Positions 15,942-24,021 of a DNA stretch of 31,090 bases are shown one piece after another; within the stretch, counting starts at the first letter, position 1, and each line of letters starts with the position of its first letter. The notes under the pieces were generated by a model. It saw nothing but the letters and a program-made list of their open reading frames with translations. It had not been told where the DNA came from and did not search any database. Both the position numbers and the translations under genes were made by a program. Source of the DNA: JBDLID01 sp039715055 (GTDB lineage: Bacteria; Desulfobacterota; Desulfobulbia; Desulfobulbales; Desulfocapsaceae); NCBI GenBank assembly GCA_039715055.1, contig JBDLID010000020.1, forward strand, positions 1 through 31,090, written 5' to 3'.

Positions 15942-17156
15942 ATGGCAACAATCGAAGAACAGATTTCCCTGATTGAGCGGGGCACGGTCGACTGTATCTC
16001 CGGCGAGGAGTTGGTTAAGAAGCTGAAGAAATCCGAGGAGAGCGGAGTACCGCTTAAAATTAAGGCAGGTTTTGATCCGACTGCTCCGGACCTTCACCTC
16101 GGTCATACCGTTTTGCTCCAGAAATTGAAGCATTTCCAGGACCTCGGCCATGATATTTACTTTCTCATCGGTGATTTCACCGGCATGATCGGTGACCCTA
16201 CTGACAAGTCGGAAACGAGAAAGGCGCTCACCCGGGAAGAGGTGGCGAAAAATGCAGAGAGTTACAAGGAACAGGTTTTCAAGATTCTTGATCCTGAAAA
16301 GACCCAGGTTGTATTTAACTCCACCTGGCTTGGTAAGCTCAGCTCCTATGAAATGATCCACCTGGCCTCGGAACTCACCGTGGCAAGGATGATGGAGAGG
16401 GAGGATTTCAAAAACCGTTTCAAGGCCGGCAGCCCGATCTCCATCCACGAGTTCATGTATCCGCTGATCCAGGGGTATGACTCGGTGGCGCTGGAGGCAG
16501 ATGTGGAGCTCGGTGGAACCGATCAGCGGTTCAACCTTCTTATGGGACGTGACCTCCAGCGTTCCCGGGGGCAGGAACCGCAGGTGGTGATAACCCTGCC
16601 GCTGCTGGAAGGCCTCGACGGTATTAAAAAGATGTCCAAGTCGCTTGGCAACTATATCGGCATCACCGAGCCGGCTGATACCATCTACGGCAAGGTGCTC
16701 TCCATTTCCGATGAGTTGATGTTTCGCTATTTTGAACTTCTCTCTGACCTGTCCACCACTGAAATAGAAGAGCTCAAGACAGGGCTTGCAGAAGGCAGGC
16801 TTCACCCCAAGGAGGTGAAAAAACAACTGGCCAGGGAACTCACAGGCCGATTCTACTCGGAAGAGGAGGCCGTACGCGCTGAGGCCAATTTTGAAAAGGT
16901 TTTTGCCAAAGGTGGTTTGCCTGAGGATATGCCGGAGGTCGAGCTCAGCTATGGAGAACCGGTCTGGCTGCCCCAGCTGCTGCTCGACTGTGACATGGTC
17001 AAATCCACATCAGACGGCCGCAGGATGATCAAACAGAACGCGGTCTCCCTTGACGGCGAGAAAGTTACTGATCTTAAGGCGGCGGTGAACCCGGATGGGG
17101 AGTGCCTCCTCAGGGTGGGGAAGAAGCGGTTCTGCAAGGTGTGTTTTAGCAATTAA
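15942..17156 (+). CDS. tyrS: Tyrosyl-tRNA synthetase
   Basis: This class I synthetase of 404 residues charges tRNA-Tyr. It has the HIGH signature as HLGHT near residue 52 (FDPTAPDLHLGHT), the tyrosine-pocket YPLIQGYDSVALEADVELGGTDQ region, and the KMSKS loop as KKMSKSLGNYIG. The C-terminal 60 residues form an S4 RNA-binding domain (VKSTSDGRRMIKQNAVSLDG). The HLGHT form and the length fit the second bacterial TyrRS group (Thermus-like, without long inserts). The ATG at 15942 has no clear Shine-Dalgarno; the sequence upstream is A/G-rich and includes the target duplication of a MITE that ends 19 bp before the ATG. No T-box is visible. Confidence 0.96.
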   Translation: MATIEEQISLIERGTVDCISGEELVKKLKKSEESGVPLKIKAGFDPTAPDLHLGHTVLLQKLKHFQDLGHDIYFLIGDFTGMIGDPTDKSETRKALTREEVAKNAESYKEQVFKILDPEKTQVVFNSTWLGKLSSYEMIHLASELTVARMMEREDFKNRFKAGSPISIHEFMYPLIQGYDSVALEADVELGGTDQRFNLLMGRDLQRSRGQEPQVVITLPLLEGLDGIKKMSKSLGNYIGITEPADTIYGKVLSISDELMFRYFELLSDLSTTEIEELKTGLAEGRLHPKEVKKQLARELTGRFYSEEEAVRAEANFEKVFAKGGLPEDMPEVELSYGEPVWLPQLLLDCDMVKSTSDGRRMIKQNAVSLDGEKVTDLKAAVNPDGECLLRVGKKRFCKVCFSN

Positions 17157-17189
17157 GCACAGCTGACCAGGCTGTTTCATTTCAGGCCA

Positions 17190-17320
17190 CCTTGAAAAAT
17201 TGCTCTTTCACTCGATTTCTTCGTCATGGCGAAAAGAGAAATGCTCTCATATAACTAATATGCTGCGCTTTCTATTTTCACCATTCCTTGAACTCGAACG
17301 AAGTCGCTAATTTTTCAAGG
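17190..17320. repeat. 131-bp symmetric palindromic element
   Basis: The ends CCTTGAAAAATT (17190-17201) and AATTTTTCAAGG (17309-17320) are perfect inverted copies. The apex CATAT-aacta-ATATG lies at 17248-17262, whose midpoint 17255 is exactly the midpoint of the element. The arms between also pair imperfectly, for example ATGGCGAAAAGAGAAA with AATGGTGAAAATAGAAA when reversed. The whole unit can thus form one long hairpin. It encodes nothing and I see no target duplication. It sits between tyrS and its terminator. Confidence 0.65.
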
Positions 17321-17364
17321 CACCCTTCAATATGAGCTAAGCAACAATCCCGTACTAATACGTA

Positions 17365-17408
17365 AAAAAGGGGTTGATTCCGTTTCCGGAATCAACCCCT
17401 TTTTGTTT
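17365..17408. terminator. Bidirectional terminator between tyrS and the octaheme cytochrome gene
   Basis: The arms GGGGTTGATTCC and GGAATCAACCCC (17370-17399) are preceded by AAAAAA and followed by TTTTTG, so it can stop transcription of both convergent genes. Confidence 0.9.
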
Positions 17409-17448
17409 TTAACACCAACGGGCAGATTGCCCGTTGCCAGATACTTCT

Positions 17449-18735
17449 TTACTTTTTGTGGGTGGCCCGCAGGATCTTGGCCAGCTCCTTGATCTCACCG
17501 AGGTCCTCGGTCATCATGTTCCAACCGTACCAGTAGGCGTAGTCGGGATTGACGTGGAAGAACGCCTGGTAAGCACGCATCCGGTGCTTCATGTACATCC
17601 GCACCAGGATCTGGTCAATGTAGGACAGATCATCGAGCTTCTCATTCCAGGGAGCACCGTTGGTGTGCATGAAGGTCAGCAGGAATGGATAGTTGTGGGG
17701 GTAGGCCTCAGGCTTCTTGATGATGCCTTCCTTGTAGAGGGCTGCCACGGTCTCAATGGCCTCGGCCATGAGCCGGTCGGCCTTGCCGAGAATGGAGTCA
17801 CCCATCTCCAGCTGCTCCCTGGCGTATGACTCGGAGTGGCACTTTTTACAGGTGTTAAGCATCTTGTTGCGTTCTTTTTCCCAGGAGGCCTGGTCGAGGC
17901 GGGCCATGTCAACGGCCTTGACCGCATCAAGGATTGGTGTGGGCTCTCCGGTCTCGGGGTTGAGAACACCCAATGCCTTGAGGATGGTCACCCGGTCAGC
18001 AGCCTCCTGCTTGTCCTCGGGAAGAGGCAGGCGGACACCTAAAAAGCCCCAGGCGGTGTGGTTCTCGTGGGTGCCGTCAGGCAGGTGACAGGTCTGACAG
18101 GTCGGTGCTGCAGCACCTTCCGGCAGGGAGCCTTCCAGTTTGGCAAAGTAGCGCGCGCCATGCTTGGAGCTCGACCACATCTCCCACTGGGGATGATCAT
18201 ATCCCATATGACACTGTTGACAGGCACGGGGGTTATTCGCTTCCTTTTTGGAGAAGGTGTGGCGGGTGTGGCACTCATCACAGGAGTTGGTCTGATAGCG
18301 GTAGCCTTTAGCCTGCTGCTCCTTGACCTGTTCGTCGGTTTTGATGCCCATGTTGTGACAGCCGCCGCAGCCGCGACCGCCTTCGATCAGCTCATCAGGG
18401 GCTAGATGGGTTCCGGGGATGGCGTTTAAGGTCGTCCAGCCAAAATTATGTTTTCCTTTGGCAAAAGAGTTGAATTGTTCCTCGTGGCATTCAGCGCAGA
18501 CGGCCTCGTTAGGAAGTTTGGCTTTCTTGTAATCTTCGGCGGTGGAGTGATCCTCACCGTGGCAGGTGACACAGGTGACCTCGTTTTCGGCATGGACCGA
18601 GATCTGGAAATCCTTGACCATACCGGGCGTCACCTTGGTGTGACACTCGATACACGCATCTTTAGCCAGGCCGGCACTACTCATGAGCAGCAAGCCGAAC
18701 CCTGCTGTTGCCAGTGAAACTGCAAATTTTTTCAT
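17449..18735 (-). CDS. Octaheme cytochrome c of the hydroxylamine oxidoreductase family
   Basis: This exported, soluble, 428-residue protein has a signal peptide (MKKFAVSLATAGFGLLLMSSAGLA). It contains eight CxxCH haem sites, with first Cys at about 28, 55, 80, 123, 152, 172, 213 and 296, followed by a haem-free helical tail. Spacing and the late motif NPDYAYWYGW (about 397-405) match HAO-like octahaem proteins. Family members oxidise hydroxylamine or hydrazine, or, in the reverse type known from Epsilonproteobacteria, reduce nitrite to hydroxylamine. I cannot tell from sequence whether a Tyr crosslinks the catalytic haem. An anaerobe of this type more likely reduces nitrite, hydroxylamine or NO. 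No NrfH-like partner is adjacent. The ATG at 18735 is preferred to the one 12 bp upstream because GGGAGGGAG precedes it. Confidence 0.9.
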   Translation of the reverse strand: MKKFAVSLATAGFGLLLMSSAGLAKDACIECHTKVTPGMVKDFQISVHAENEVTCVTCHGEDHSTAEDYKKAKLPNEAVCAECHEEQFNSFAKGKHNFGWTTLNAIPGTHLAPDELIEGGRGCGGCHNMGIKTDEQVKEQQAKGYRYQTNSCDECHTRHTFSKKEANNPRACQQCHMGYDHPQWEMWSSSKHGARYFAKLEGSLPEGAAAPTCQTCHLPDGTHENHTAWGFLGVRLPLPEDKQEAADRVTILKALGVLNPETGEPTPILDAVKAVDMARLDQASWEKERNKMLNTCKKCHSESYAREQLEMGDSILGKADRLMAEAIETVAALYKEGIIKKPEAYPHNYPFLLTFMHTNGAPWNEKLDDLSYIDQILVRMYMKHRMRAYQAFFHVNPDYAYWYGWNMMTEDLGEIKELAKILRATHKK

Positions 18736-18840
18736 ACTCCCTCCCATGGGTTAAAAAGATGATTGCGGGCCAGATGATACCATCCCGGAGCCCGCAAGAC
18801 AGACTGGATCAACAGTTTAATAGGAACTGTATCAAAGACC

Positions 18841-18854
18841 TTGACCTAAGTCAA
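18841..18854. promoter_or_regulatory. CRP/FNR-type palindrome upstream of the octaheme gene
   Basis: TTGACCTAAGTCAA is a near-perfect palindrome with the TTGAC-N4-GTCAA layout recognised by CRP/FNR regulators such as HcpR-like proteins. A possible -10, TAAACT, on the minus strand (18819-18814) has its centre 31 bp from the palindrome centre, close to the 32 bp of a class II activated promoter. The start codon lies about 106 bp further on. Confidence 0.5.
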
Positions 18855-18960
18855 AAAAGTTAAAATCTGAAGAGTTTCAGTGAAGAAGGATACAGAAGGC
18901 GGGGTCCCGTTGGAGAAAGAGCGGAAATAGCTGGGGTGTGAATTTGTCAGGTAACTGGCA

Positions 18961-19000
18961 AAAAAAACCGGGGTACGGTGATGAAGTCCGTACCCCGGTT
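18961..19000 (-). terminator. Terminator of the Fur-family regulator gene
   Basis: On the minus strand a hairpin with 13-bp arms (AACCGGGGTACGG/CCGTACCCCGGTT, 18966-19000) is followed by a T run. It lies 23 bp after the stop. Confidence 0.9.
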
Positions 19001-19022
19001 GCAGGTCGAAAATGAGAAGAGT

Positions 19023-19445
19023 TTAGTTGATAAGTCCTTTGCCTCCAGACTCCTGCAGGTTGCATTCGCTGCAGAGACCAGTGAATTCAACGTGGTGACC
19101 AAGGATCTGGTAGTCACTGGCAGCAGCTGCGGTCTTGTTAATCTCTTCCTGAACCGGAATGTCGATATCATCGACCTTGCCGCAGCCCATACAACGGATA
19201 TGATAGTGCGGGGTTGTGGTGGCATCGAATCTTTTTTGAGTGCCGCCGACCTCAAGCTTTAAAATCATACCGGTTTCAGCCATCAACTCCAGGTTGCGGT
19301 AAACGGTTCCAAGGCCGATCCGCGGCAGTCGTTTACGGACCATATCATAGATTTCATTGGCCGTGGGGTGGGAAGTTACTTTGCCCAACTCCTCCAGGAT
19401 AATCTGGCGCTGGGTTGTGAGGCGCATGTTGGATGTGGTTTGCAT
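19023..19445 (-). CDS. Fur-family transcriptional regulator (PerR-like)
   Basis: This 140-residue metalloregulator has an N-terminal winged helix (MRLTTQRQIILEELGK, then IGLGTVYRNLELMAETG, the recognition helix region typical of Fur/PerR). The C-terminal dimerisation domain carries two CxxC pairs, CMGC (about 97) and CSEC (about 128), that bind structural zinc, and HYHIRC before the first pair. The PerR-type order suggests a peroxide or iron sensor, but it is not possible to separate PerR from Fur without modelling the metal site. AGGAGA lies 7 bp before the ATG. An AT-rich leader with a near palindrome may be its own operator. The gene is monocistronic, with its own terminator. Confidence 0.9.
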   Translation of the reverse strand: MQTTSNMRLTTQRQIILEELGKVTSHPTANEIYDMVRKRLPRIGLGTVYRNLELMAETGMILKLEVGGTQKRFDATTTPHYHIRCMGCGKVDDIDIPVQEEINKTAAAASDYQILGHHVEFTGLCSECNLQESGGKGLIN

Positions 19446-19519
19446 GGTGTCTCCTGATTCCTGGTAAAAATATTAAATAGATATATCCAATAACTATTAA
19501 ATCTGCATAGGTTTGATAA

Positions 19520-19539
19520 ATTTTATTAAATATTAAAAT
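19520..19539. promoter_or_regulatory. Possible autoregulatory operator of the Fur-family gene
   Basis: ATTTTATTAAATATTAAAAT is about 80 percent self-complementary and lies in a very AT-rich leader, about 75-95 bp before the start. It resembles PerR/Fur operators only in composition and symmetry. Confidence 0.3.
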
Positions 19540-19590
19540 ATATCATTTTTTTAAGAATGCAAGAAATAATTCAGGGCTGGAGAGGGCGAA

Positions 19591-19619
19591 ATTAAAGCCT
19601 GAACCGTGCATAGAGTCAA
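19591..19619 (-). promoter_or_regulatory. Probable promoter of the Fur-family gene
   Basis: On the minus strand TTGACT (19619-19614) and TTTAAT (19596-19591) are separated by 17 bp. This would give a leader of about 140 nt that contains the AT-rich operator candidate. Confidence 0.45.
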
Positions 19620-19679
19620 CAAATTATTGAGGGGCGAATTTGGACAAAAGCCCATAACTGTTCTGTTAGACACCACTTT

Positions 19680-20969
19680 TTAGCCAGCCAGGTAGGGATT
19701 GAAGTAGCCAAATCCTAACCAGGGGAATCGTTTTTTCAGCCGTTTAAGCCAGCGTCGGATTGATATCGGAGAGTGGTCGGAGCTGAATTTGATCACCTCA
19801 AGGTACCACTCCGGGTCCATGTTAAGGTTTCTGAGTTGGATGAAATCCGGCCGGGTCTCGTCAATGAGAGTGGACAGCGCTTCGTATTCTTCAACTGAGT
19901 CGGTGAGACCGGGAAGGATAAAGTAGTTGAGAGAGACAAATTTATCCCTCTTCTTCATATTCCTGATGGACTCTTTGACATCGCCAAATGAAAAATTCTT
20001 CGGCCGGTAATAGCGTTGATGAAAAGGTTCCTGGGCCGAGTTGAGACTGACCCGAAGACTGTCAAGACCTGCTGCGGCCAATCGGTCCACCGCCTCGGGC
20101 AGGGAGCTGTTGGAGTTGAGGTTGACGGTGCCGCGCCCGGTTTGTCTACGGATCAGACTAATCGCTTTTTCGATGGTTTCAGCTTCAAGAAGCGGCTCCC
20201 CCTCACACCCCTGGCCAAAACTGACGATGGGCCTGGGGGCGCTTTCCAGATGGGCCACGGCCATTTCAGCGATTTCAGCAGGTGTCGGGGAGAAGGTAAT
20301 TCTATCCTGGGTGGACGGGCAGCAGCCGGAGGATTGCAGGGAGATGCACCCGACACAGCGTGCGTTACAGTGCGGTGAAGTGGGAATGGGGGCCTCCCAG
20401 CGTCCCAGGAAGTAGTTTCTCGCCGCGGGACAGCCGTAAGTGAGACAGCATTTTCCCAGGTGCTGGATGAGTCTGTTATCACGGTTTTGCTTGAGACGTT
20501 TGTTCGTATGTCGTTCGATCTGCAGCTGGTCAAACTGGTCCGGGTCCTGGCGGATGTCTCCATCGGAGCGAAAGCCGGCAGCCCAGAAACGTTCATCGTG
20601 CCAGCCCACCGCAGCATAGGCAAAGAGCGGCAGGCGCGGGGCATCCTGGTCGTTTGTCTGGTAAGCGCTGTTATACGTCACTGTGTGGGCCGGAGCCATG
20701 AAGGCGGCAACAGCCTGGACGGGTCGGTTCGGGGTGAAGGGATCCTGGTCAAGAAGAAGGGGCTCGCCGGAGTCCGGGGTGCAGCCGATGGGAAGGCGTC
20801 CCGGCAGGGTGAAAAGTTCCGAGCCTTCCGGCAGCGGGATGAAATCTTCGAGGGCGGGCCGCAGGTAGGACCCGCCGCTCATGCCCGCGGCGTGGAGATC
20901 GGAGAGGTCACAGATCCTGCCGTCTTCATCACTGTAAACCAGCGACGGCGGTGCCGTCGGGTGGGTCAC
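19680..20969 (-). CDS. Radical SAM protein of unknown substrate
   Basis: This 429-residue protein has the radical SAM 4Fe-4S motif CNARCVGC at residues 201-208 (CxxxCxxC). FGQGCEGEPLL follows near the usual GGEP-like position, then SLNSAQEPFHQRYYRP, then a TIM-barrel-like remainder that ends in LKKRFPWLGFGYFNPYLAG. About 195 residues precede the cluster and contain no domain that I recognise, except a Cys group (C174, C175, C180); two more Cys (216, 217) lie just after the motif, and may bind an additional cluster. Its GTG start overlaps the stop of the upstream small gene by 4 bp (GTGA), so both proteins should be made together. The substrate cannot be inferred. Confidence 0.8.
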   Translation of the reverse strand: MTHPTAPPSLVYSDEDGRICDLSDLHAAGMSGGSYLRPALEDFIPLPEGSELFTLPGRLPIGCTPDSGEPLLLDQDPFTPNRPVQAVAAFMAPAHTVTYNSAYQTNDQDAPRLPLFAYAAVGWHDERFWAAGFRSDGDIRQDPDQFDQLQIERHTNKRLKQNRDNRLIQHLGKCCLTYGCPAARNYFLGRWEAPIPTSPHCNARCVGCISLQSSGCCPSTQDRITFSPTPAEIAEMAVAHLESAPRPIVSFGQGCEGEPLLEAETIEKAISLIRRQTGRGTVNLNSNSSLPEAVDRLAAAGLDSLRVSLNSAQEPFHQRYYRPKNFSFGDVKESIRNMKKRDKFVSLNYFILPGLTDSVEEYEALSTLIDETRPDFIQLRNLNMDPEWYLEVIKFSSDHSPISIRRWLKRLKKRFPWLGFGYFNPYLAG

Positions 20970-21391
20970 TGGGGGCGCAATACTTTGAATATTGAGTCAA
21001 CGGCGAGGTAGACCTCGAGATCTTCGCCGAAAATATCCTGGATTGCCGGATTTTCGATGAGGTCTTCGATGATAAACTGGGTCAGGAAGAGGCTGACGAT
21101 GTTAGGGTCAGGAACCAGGGTGCGCAGGGGAGCGATCTTCATCTGCAGGTCAAACTCATCCATGTCGGCCAGCATACCCAACTGAGAGACGACAGCTCCC
21201 TGGATGGACTCCACATTTGTCACCTCAATGATGTTGCGGTCAATGAGCCGCTGGACAAGCTTGGTGGTAAATTCTTCGGCATGTTCGCGGACCTTACGAA
21301 ACATGAATCGCCTTTCCTGTTCTCTCTTGCGATCGATTGAGCGAATGGTTTTATCGGTGGCGTTGTTGGGGCTGATATGAACTTTGGCCAT
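20966..21391 (-). CDS. Conserved-looking protein of unknown function, coupled to radical SAM gene
   Basis: This 141-residue cytoplasmic protein has no signal or membrane segment. A basic N-terminus (DKTIRSIDRKREQERRFMFRK) is followed by hydrophobic helices (FTTKLVQRLIDRN, VSLFLTQFIIEDLIENPAIQDIFG). There are no Cys residues. The pattern suggests a helical protein-protein interaction module. I do not recognise the family. GGAG lies 7 bp before the ATG at 21391. Translation is coupled to the radical SAM gene by the GTGA overlap, so it may be its partner, regulator or substrate carrier. Confidence 0.7.
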   Translation of the reverse strand: MAKVHISPNNATDKTIRSIDRKREQERRFMFRKVREHAEEFTTKLVQRLIDRNIIEVTNVESIQGAVVSQLGMLADMDEFDLQMKIAPLRTLVPDPNIVSLFLTQFIIEDLIENPAIQDIFGEDLEVYLAVDSIFKVLRPQ

Positions 21392-21484
21392 GCTTGACTC
21401 CAGTAAAGAGATGCGAGTTGCTTTTCAGAATTACAAGAAATCTACCGTAAACAGGTCATTCTTCCAATAGAAATCTTAAGAGTG

Positions 21485-23695
21485 TCAATGGTCGCTGTTA
21501 TACAGTGTACTGAACCGCTCCATCATCGCCTGCTGTTCTCCGGGCAGCTTCAGGTCATATTTTTTCAGGTACTCGGCGGCCATCCGGTGGGTGTTGAAGA
21601 TGGGAATATTAAGGGCAAGATTCATGATCGCCTTGTCGAGAAAAAGTGAATGATCCGAAGAGTTGTAAAAACCTTCAAGAAGGGTGGGGAACAACTGGTA
21701 AAAATCTTTGGCATCCTCGCTGTAGAGCAGGGCGTCAGGAGACTCACTGAGATTTGCTTCGTCCACCGGCCCTTCATGGCCGAACTTCCAGCCGGTCTGG
21801 CCCTGATGATACCCTTCGACCCACCATCCGTCCATGATTGAGATGTTGGGAACACCGTTGAGTGCCGCTTTCATCCCCGATGTTCCTGAGGCCTCAAGCG
21901 GCCGCTTGGGATTGTTGAGCCAGGCATGGACGCCGGCCACCATCATCTTGGCAATGAACATGTCGTAGTTGGGAATAAAGATCAGGTTGGCCAGCCCGTT
22001 GCTCTTTTCAAAGAGTTCTTCCTGGCAGTCAAGGATGAGCTTGATCACCGATTTACCCGGCTCATCAGCTGGATGAGCCTTGCCTGAAAAGAGAAAATTT
22101 ACCGGCCAGTTGTTGGATTTGAGGATGTCGGCAAGGGTGTCGATGTCGTCAAAGATCAGGTCCGCCCTTTTGTATGTTGAAAAGCGTCGGGCAAAACCAA
22201 TGGTCAGAACATCGGGGTTAAGCTGCTGGTCCCTGTCAATGATGGTGGAAAAGTAGTTTGGCGGATCAATCCAGGTGTGTGACATCTGGCTACGATGAGC
22301 AGTGAGCATGGAGTTGACATAGTTGACCAGGAGTTGGGTGTCTTTTTTCCAGGCCGTTTCAAACAGGCCGCGAAACTTGGCATCTTTGATCAAAGATTCA
22401 CATTTTTTGAACACCCCCGGGTCTTCTCTCCAGTCGGCCAGTTCACTGCAGGCATCAAATACCGCCGCCCGGTTGTCGCTGATCCAGGTGAGGTGGTGGA
22501 CTCCATTGGTGATCGGTTTGATTTTATCGGCAAACTGGGGGAACTGCTTGTGAGTTACATCGCGATGGAGCCGGCTGACACTGTTGGCCGCCCGGTTGAC
22601 CTTCATGGCCAGCGTTGTAAAATTATAGGTGTTGGGGTTGTCTTCGTCTTTGGCAAGCAGGTCAAGCAAACGACGACAGGAGTGGTGGCTGATACCGGCA
22701 TAAAGTGTCTTGTCGAAACGGTCATGACCGGCCTTGACCGGAGTGTGAATGGTGTAAACCAGTTTCTCCGCAACATTTTCAGCGGCGGCGAGGATCTCTT
22801 CATCAGAGGCCTGCATGGGGTCACTGACCCCGGCATCGATATGGAGTTCTTCCGAGATCATCTGCAGGGCGACCACTACGCCGTGCTGCTCGTTGAGGTG
22901 ATATGTTTTGGAGGTGATTCCCAGGGCCTGGAGTACCGGCAGGATTCCAGTGCCGAGCATTCGTCTCTGGGTCGCCTTGACAAAAGAGGACTCGGCGATG
23001 TAGAGCTGACCGGCAGCGTTGATGATCGGTGCCGGGTTCTCCGGCAGGCTGAAGTCAAGGAGAAGTTGAGGGATGAAAAAGTCCAGGGAGTGGTTGATCT
23101 CGAGTTTCATCCACACCTGGGCAACGGCCAGGGTGACCTGGTCGTATTCATTGAAAAACGGGATCTCAATGAGGAGAGGTTTATCCTGTTGGTCCGGATC
23201 CTTGAGAAGGTAAAGACTGTGGGTGTTTTCCGGGTACCATTCGACCCGCTGGGAGATCTGGCCCAGCTTCGAGTCAACGATCTGGGAAAAATAACCCTCA
23301 CGATAGAGCAGTGATATAGCAATAACCGGGATCTTGCAGTCGGCGTAACTTTTCAGGGTGTCTCCAGCCAGTACTCCGAGGCCACCACCATAGTTCGGAA
23401 TTTTCTCCGGACCGTGAATGACCTTTTTGATAAAGTCTTTGGTCTGTCTGTCCATGGAACTGGATCGCTCCAGCTCGAGAAGGCGCTTTTTGACCGGATT
23501 GAAGACATCGAGGTCAGCACCGATTTCCATGGATATGTAGGCAACAGAGTTGCCGTCAGCTGCGGTGAGGTTGGACCACACCTTGTCGAAGACCTCCTGA
23601 GAGACTCCAAAGAAATCACCGTAATCGCTGGAGGCCACCATGGTGCGGAGATCCAGGGGGCTGCTCGATAGCTCGGATAGTTGCTGCTTGGCCAT
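21485..23695 (-). CDS. glgP: Alpha-glucan (glycogen) phosphorylase
   Basis: This 736-residue GT35 phosphorylase releases glucose-1-phosphate from glycogen or maltodextrin. NYGGGLGVLAGDTLKSYADC near residue 100 is the conserved N-terminal glycine loop. The PLP-binding Lys is K609 in EASGTSGMKAALNG, followed by ISIMDGWWVEGYH. The shape matches the shorter alpha-glucan phosphorylase group rather than the E. coli MalP/GlgP group, whose motif reads GTGNMK. It probably feeds glycogen reserves into glycolysis; GalU in this window acts on the same glucose-1-phosphate. The ATG at 23695 has AGGGAT upstream. It is divergent from pal. Confidence 0.93.
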   Translation of the reverse strand: MAKQQLSELSSSPLDLRTMVASSDYGDFFGVSQEVFDKVWSNLTAADGNSVAYISMEIGADLDVFNPVKKRLLELERSSSMDRQTKDFIKKVIHGPEKIPNYGGGLGVLAGDTLKSYADCKIPVIAISLLYREGYFSQIVDSKLGQISQRVEWYPENTHSLYLLKDPDQQDKPLLIEIPFFNEYDQVTLAVAQVWMKLEINHSLDFFIPQLLLDFSLPENPAPIINAAGQLYIAESSFVKATQRRMLGTGILPVLQALGITSKTYHLNEQHGVVVALQMISEELHIDAGVSDPMQASDEEILAAAENVAEKLVYTIHTPVKAGHDRFDKTLYAGISHHSCRRLLDLLAKDEDNPNTYNFTTLAMKVNRAANSVSRLHRDVTHKQFPQFADKIKPITNGVHHLTWISDNRAAVFDACSELADWREDPGVFKKCESLIKDAKFRGLFETAWKKDTQLLVNYVNSMLTAHRSQMSHTWIDPPNYFSTIIDRDQQLNPDVLTIGFARRFSTYKRADLIFDDIDTLADILKSNNWPVNFLFSGKAHPADEPGKSVIKLILDCQEELFEKSNGLANLIFIPNYDMFIAKMMVAGVHAWLNNPKRPLEASGTSGMKAALNGVPNISIMDGWWVEGYHQGQTGWKFGHEGPVDEANLSESPDALLYSEDAKDFYQLFPTLLEGFYNSSDHSLFLDKAIMNLALNIPIFNTHRMAAEYLKKYDLKLPGEQQAMMERFSTLYNSDH

Positions 23696-23918
23696 TTTGT
23701 AAAATCCCTATATTGGTAAATGAGTTATGATTTGATTCAATGTCACTTTATGGTATTGTAGCGGGGAAAGAAGTGGTACGTTACTGTTCAAAATATCCTC
23801 TCTGCAGGAAAATTCAACAAGTTCTCATGTTCTTCGAGCTGGTATCACACTTTTTTTCGTTTTTGAAAAGAGAGTGTCGCCATATGTTGCTGCATTTGCG
23901 ATTACAGTCAGAAAAAGC

Positions 23919-23946
23919 TTGAATATGAGATATTTTCACTTATAAA
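23919..23946 (+). promoter_or_regulatory. Possible promoter of pal
   Basis: TTGAAT (23919-23924), 16 bp, and TATAAA (23941-23946) precede pal by about 75 bp. The 326-bp region 23696-24021 between the divergent glgP and pal genes holds no other ORF or repeat that I can support. Confidence 0.4.
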
Positions 23947-24021
23947 GAGTAGTGCTGAGTTTTAGCTTTTTTTGAATCATTCACCGTATGTTACCCAATA
24001 CTCAATAAACGGAGGCCCGAA

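Noticed and set aside
15801..16826. 341-codon open frame opposite tyrS
   Set aside because: It is antisense to tyrS and runs through the MITE, so it is not a conserved gene.
22295..23314. 339-codon open frame opposite glgP
   Set aside because: It is an antisense shadow of a clearly identified gene in GC-rich sequence and lacks any domain.
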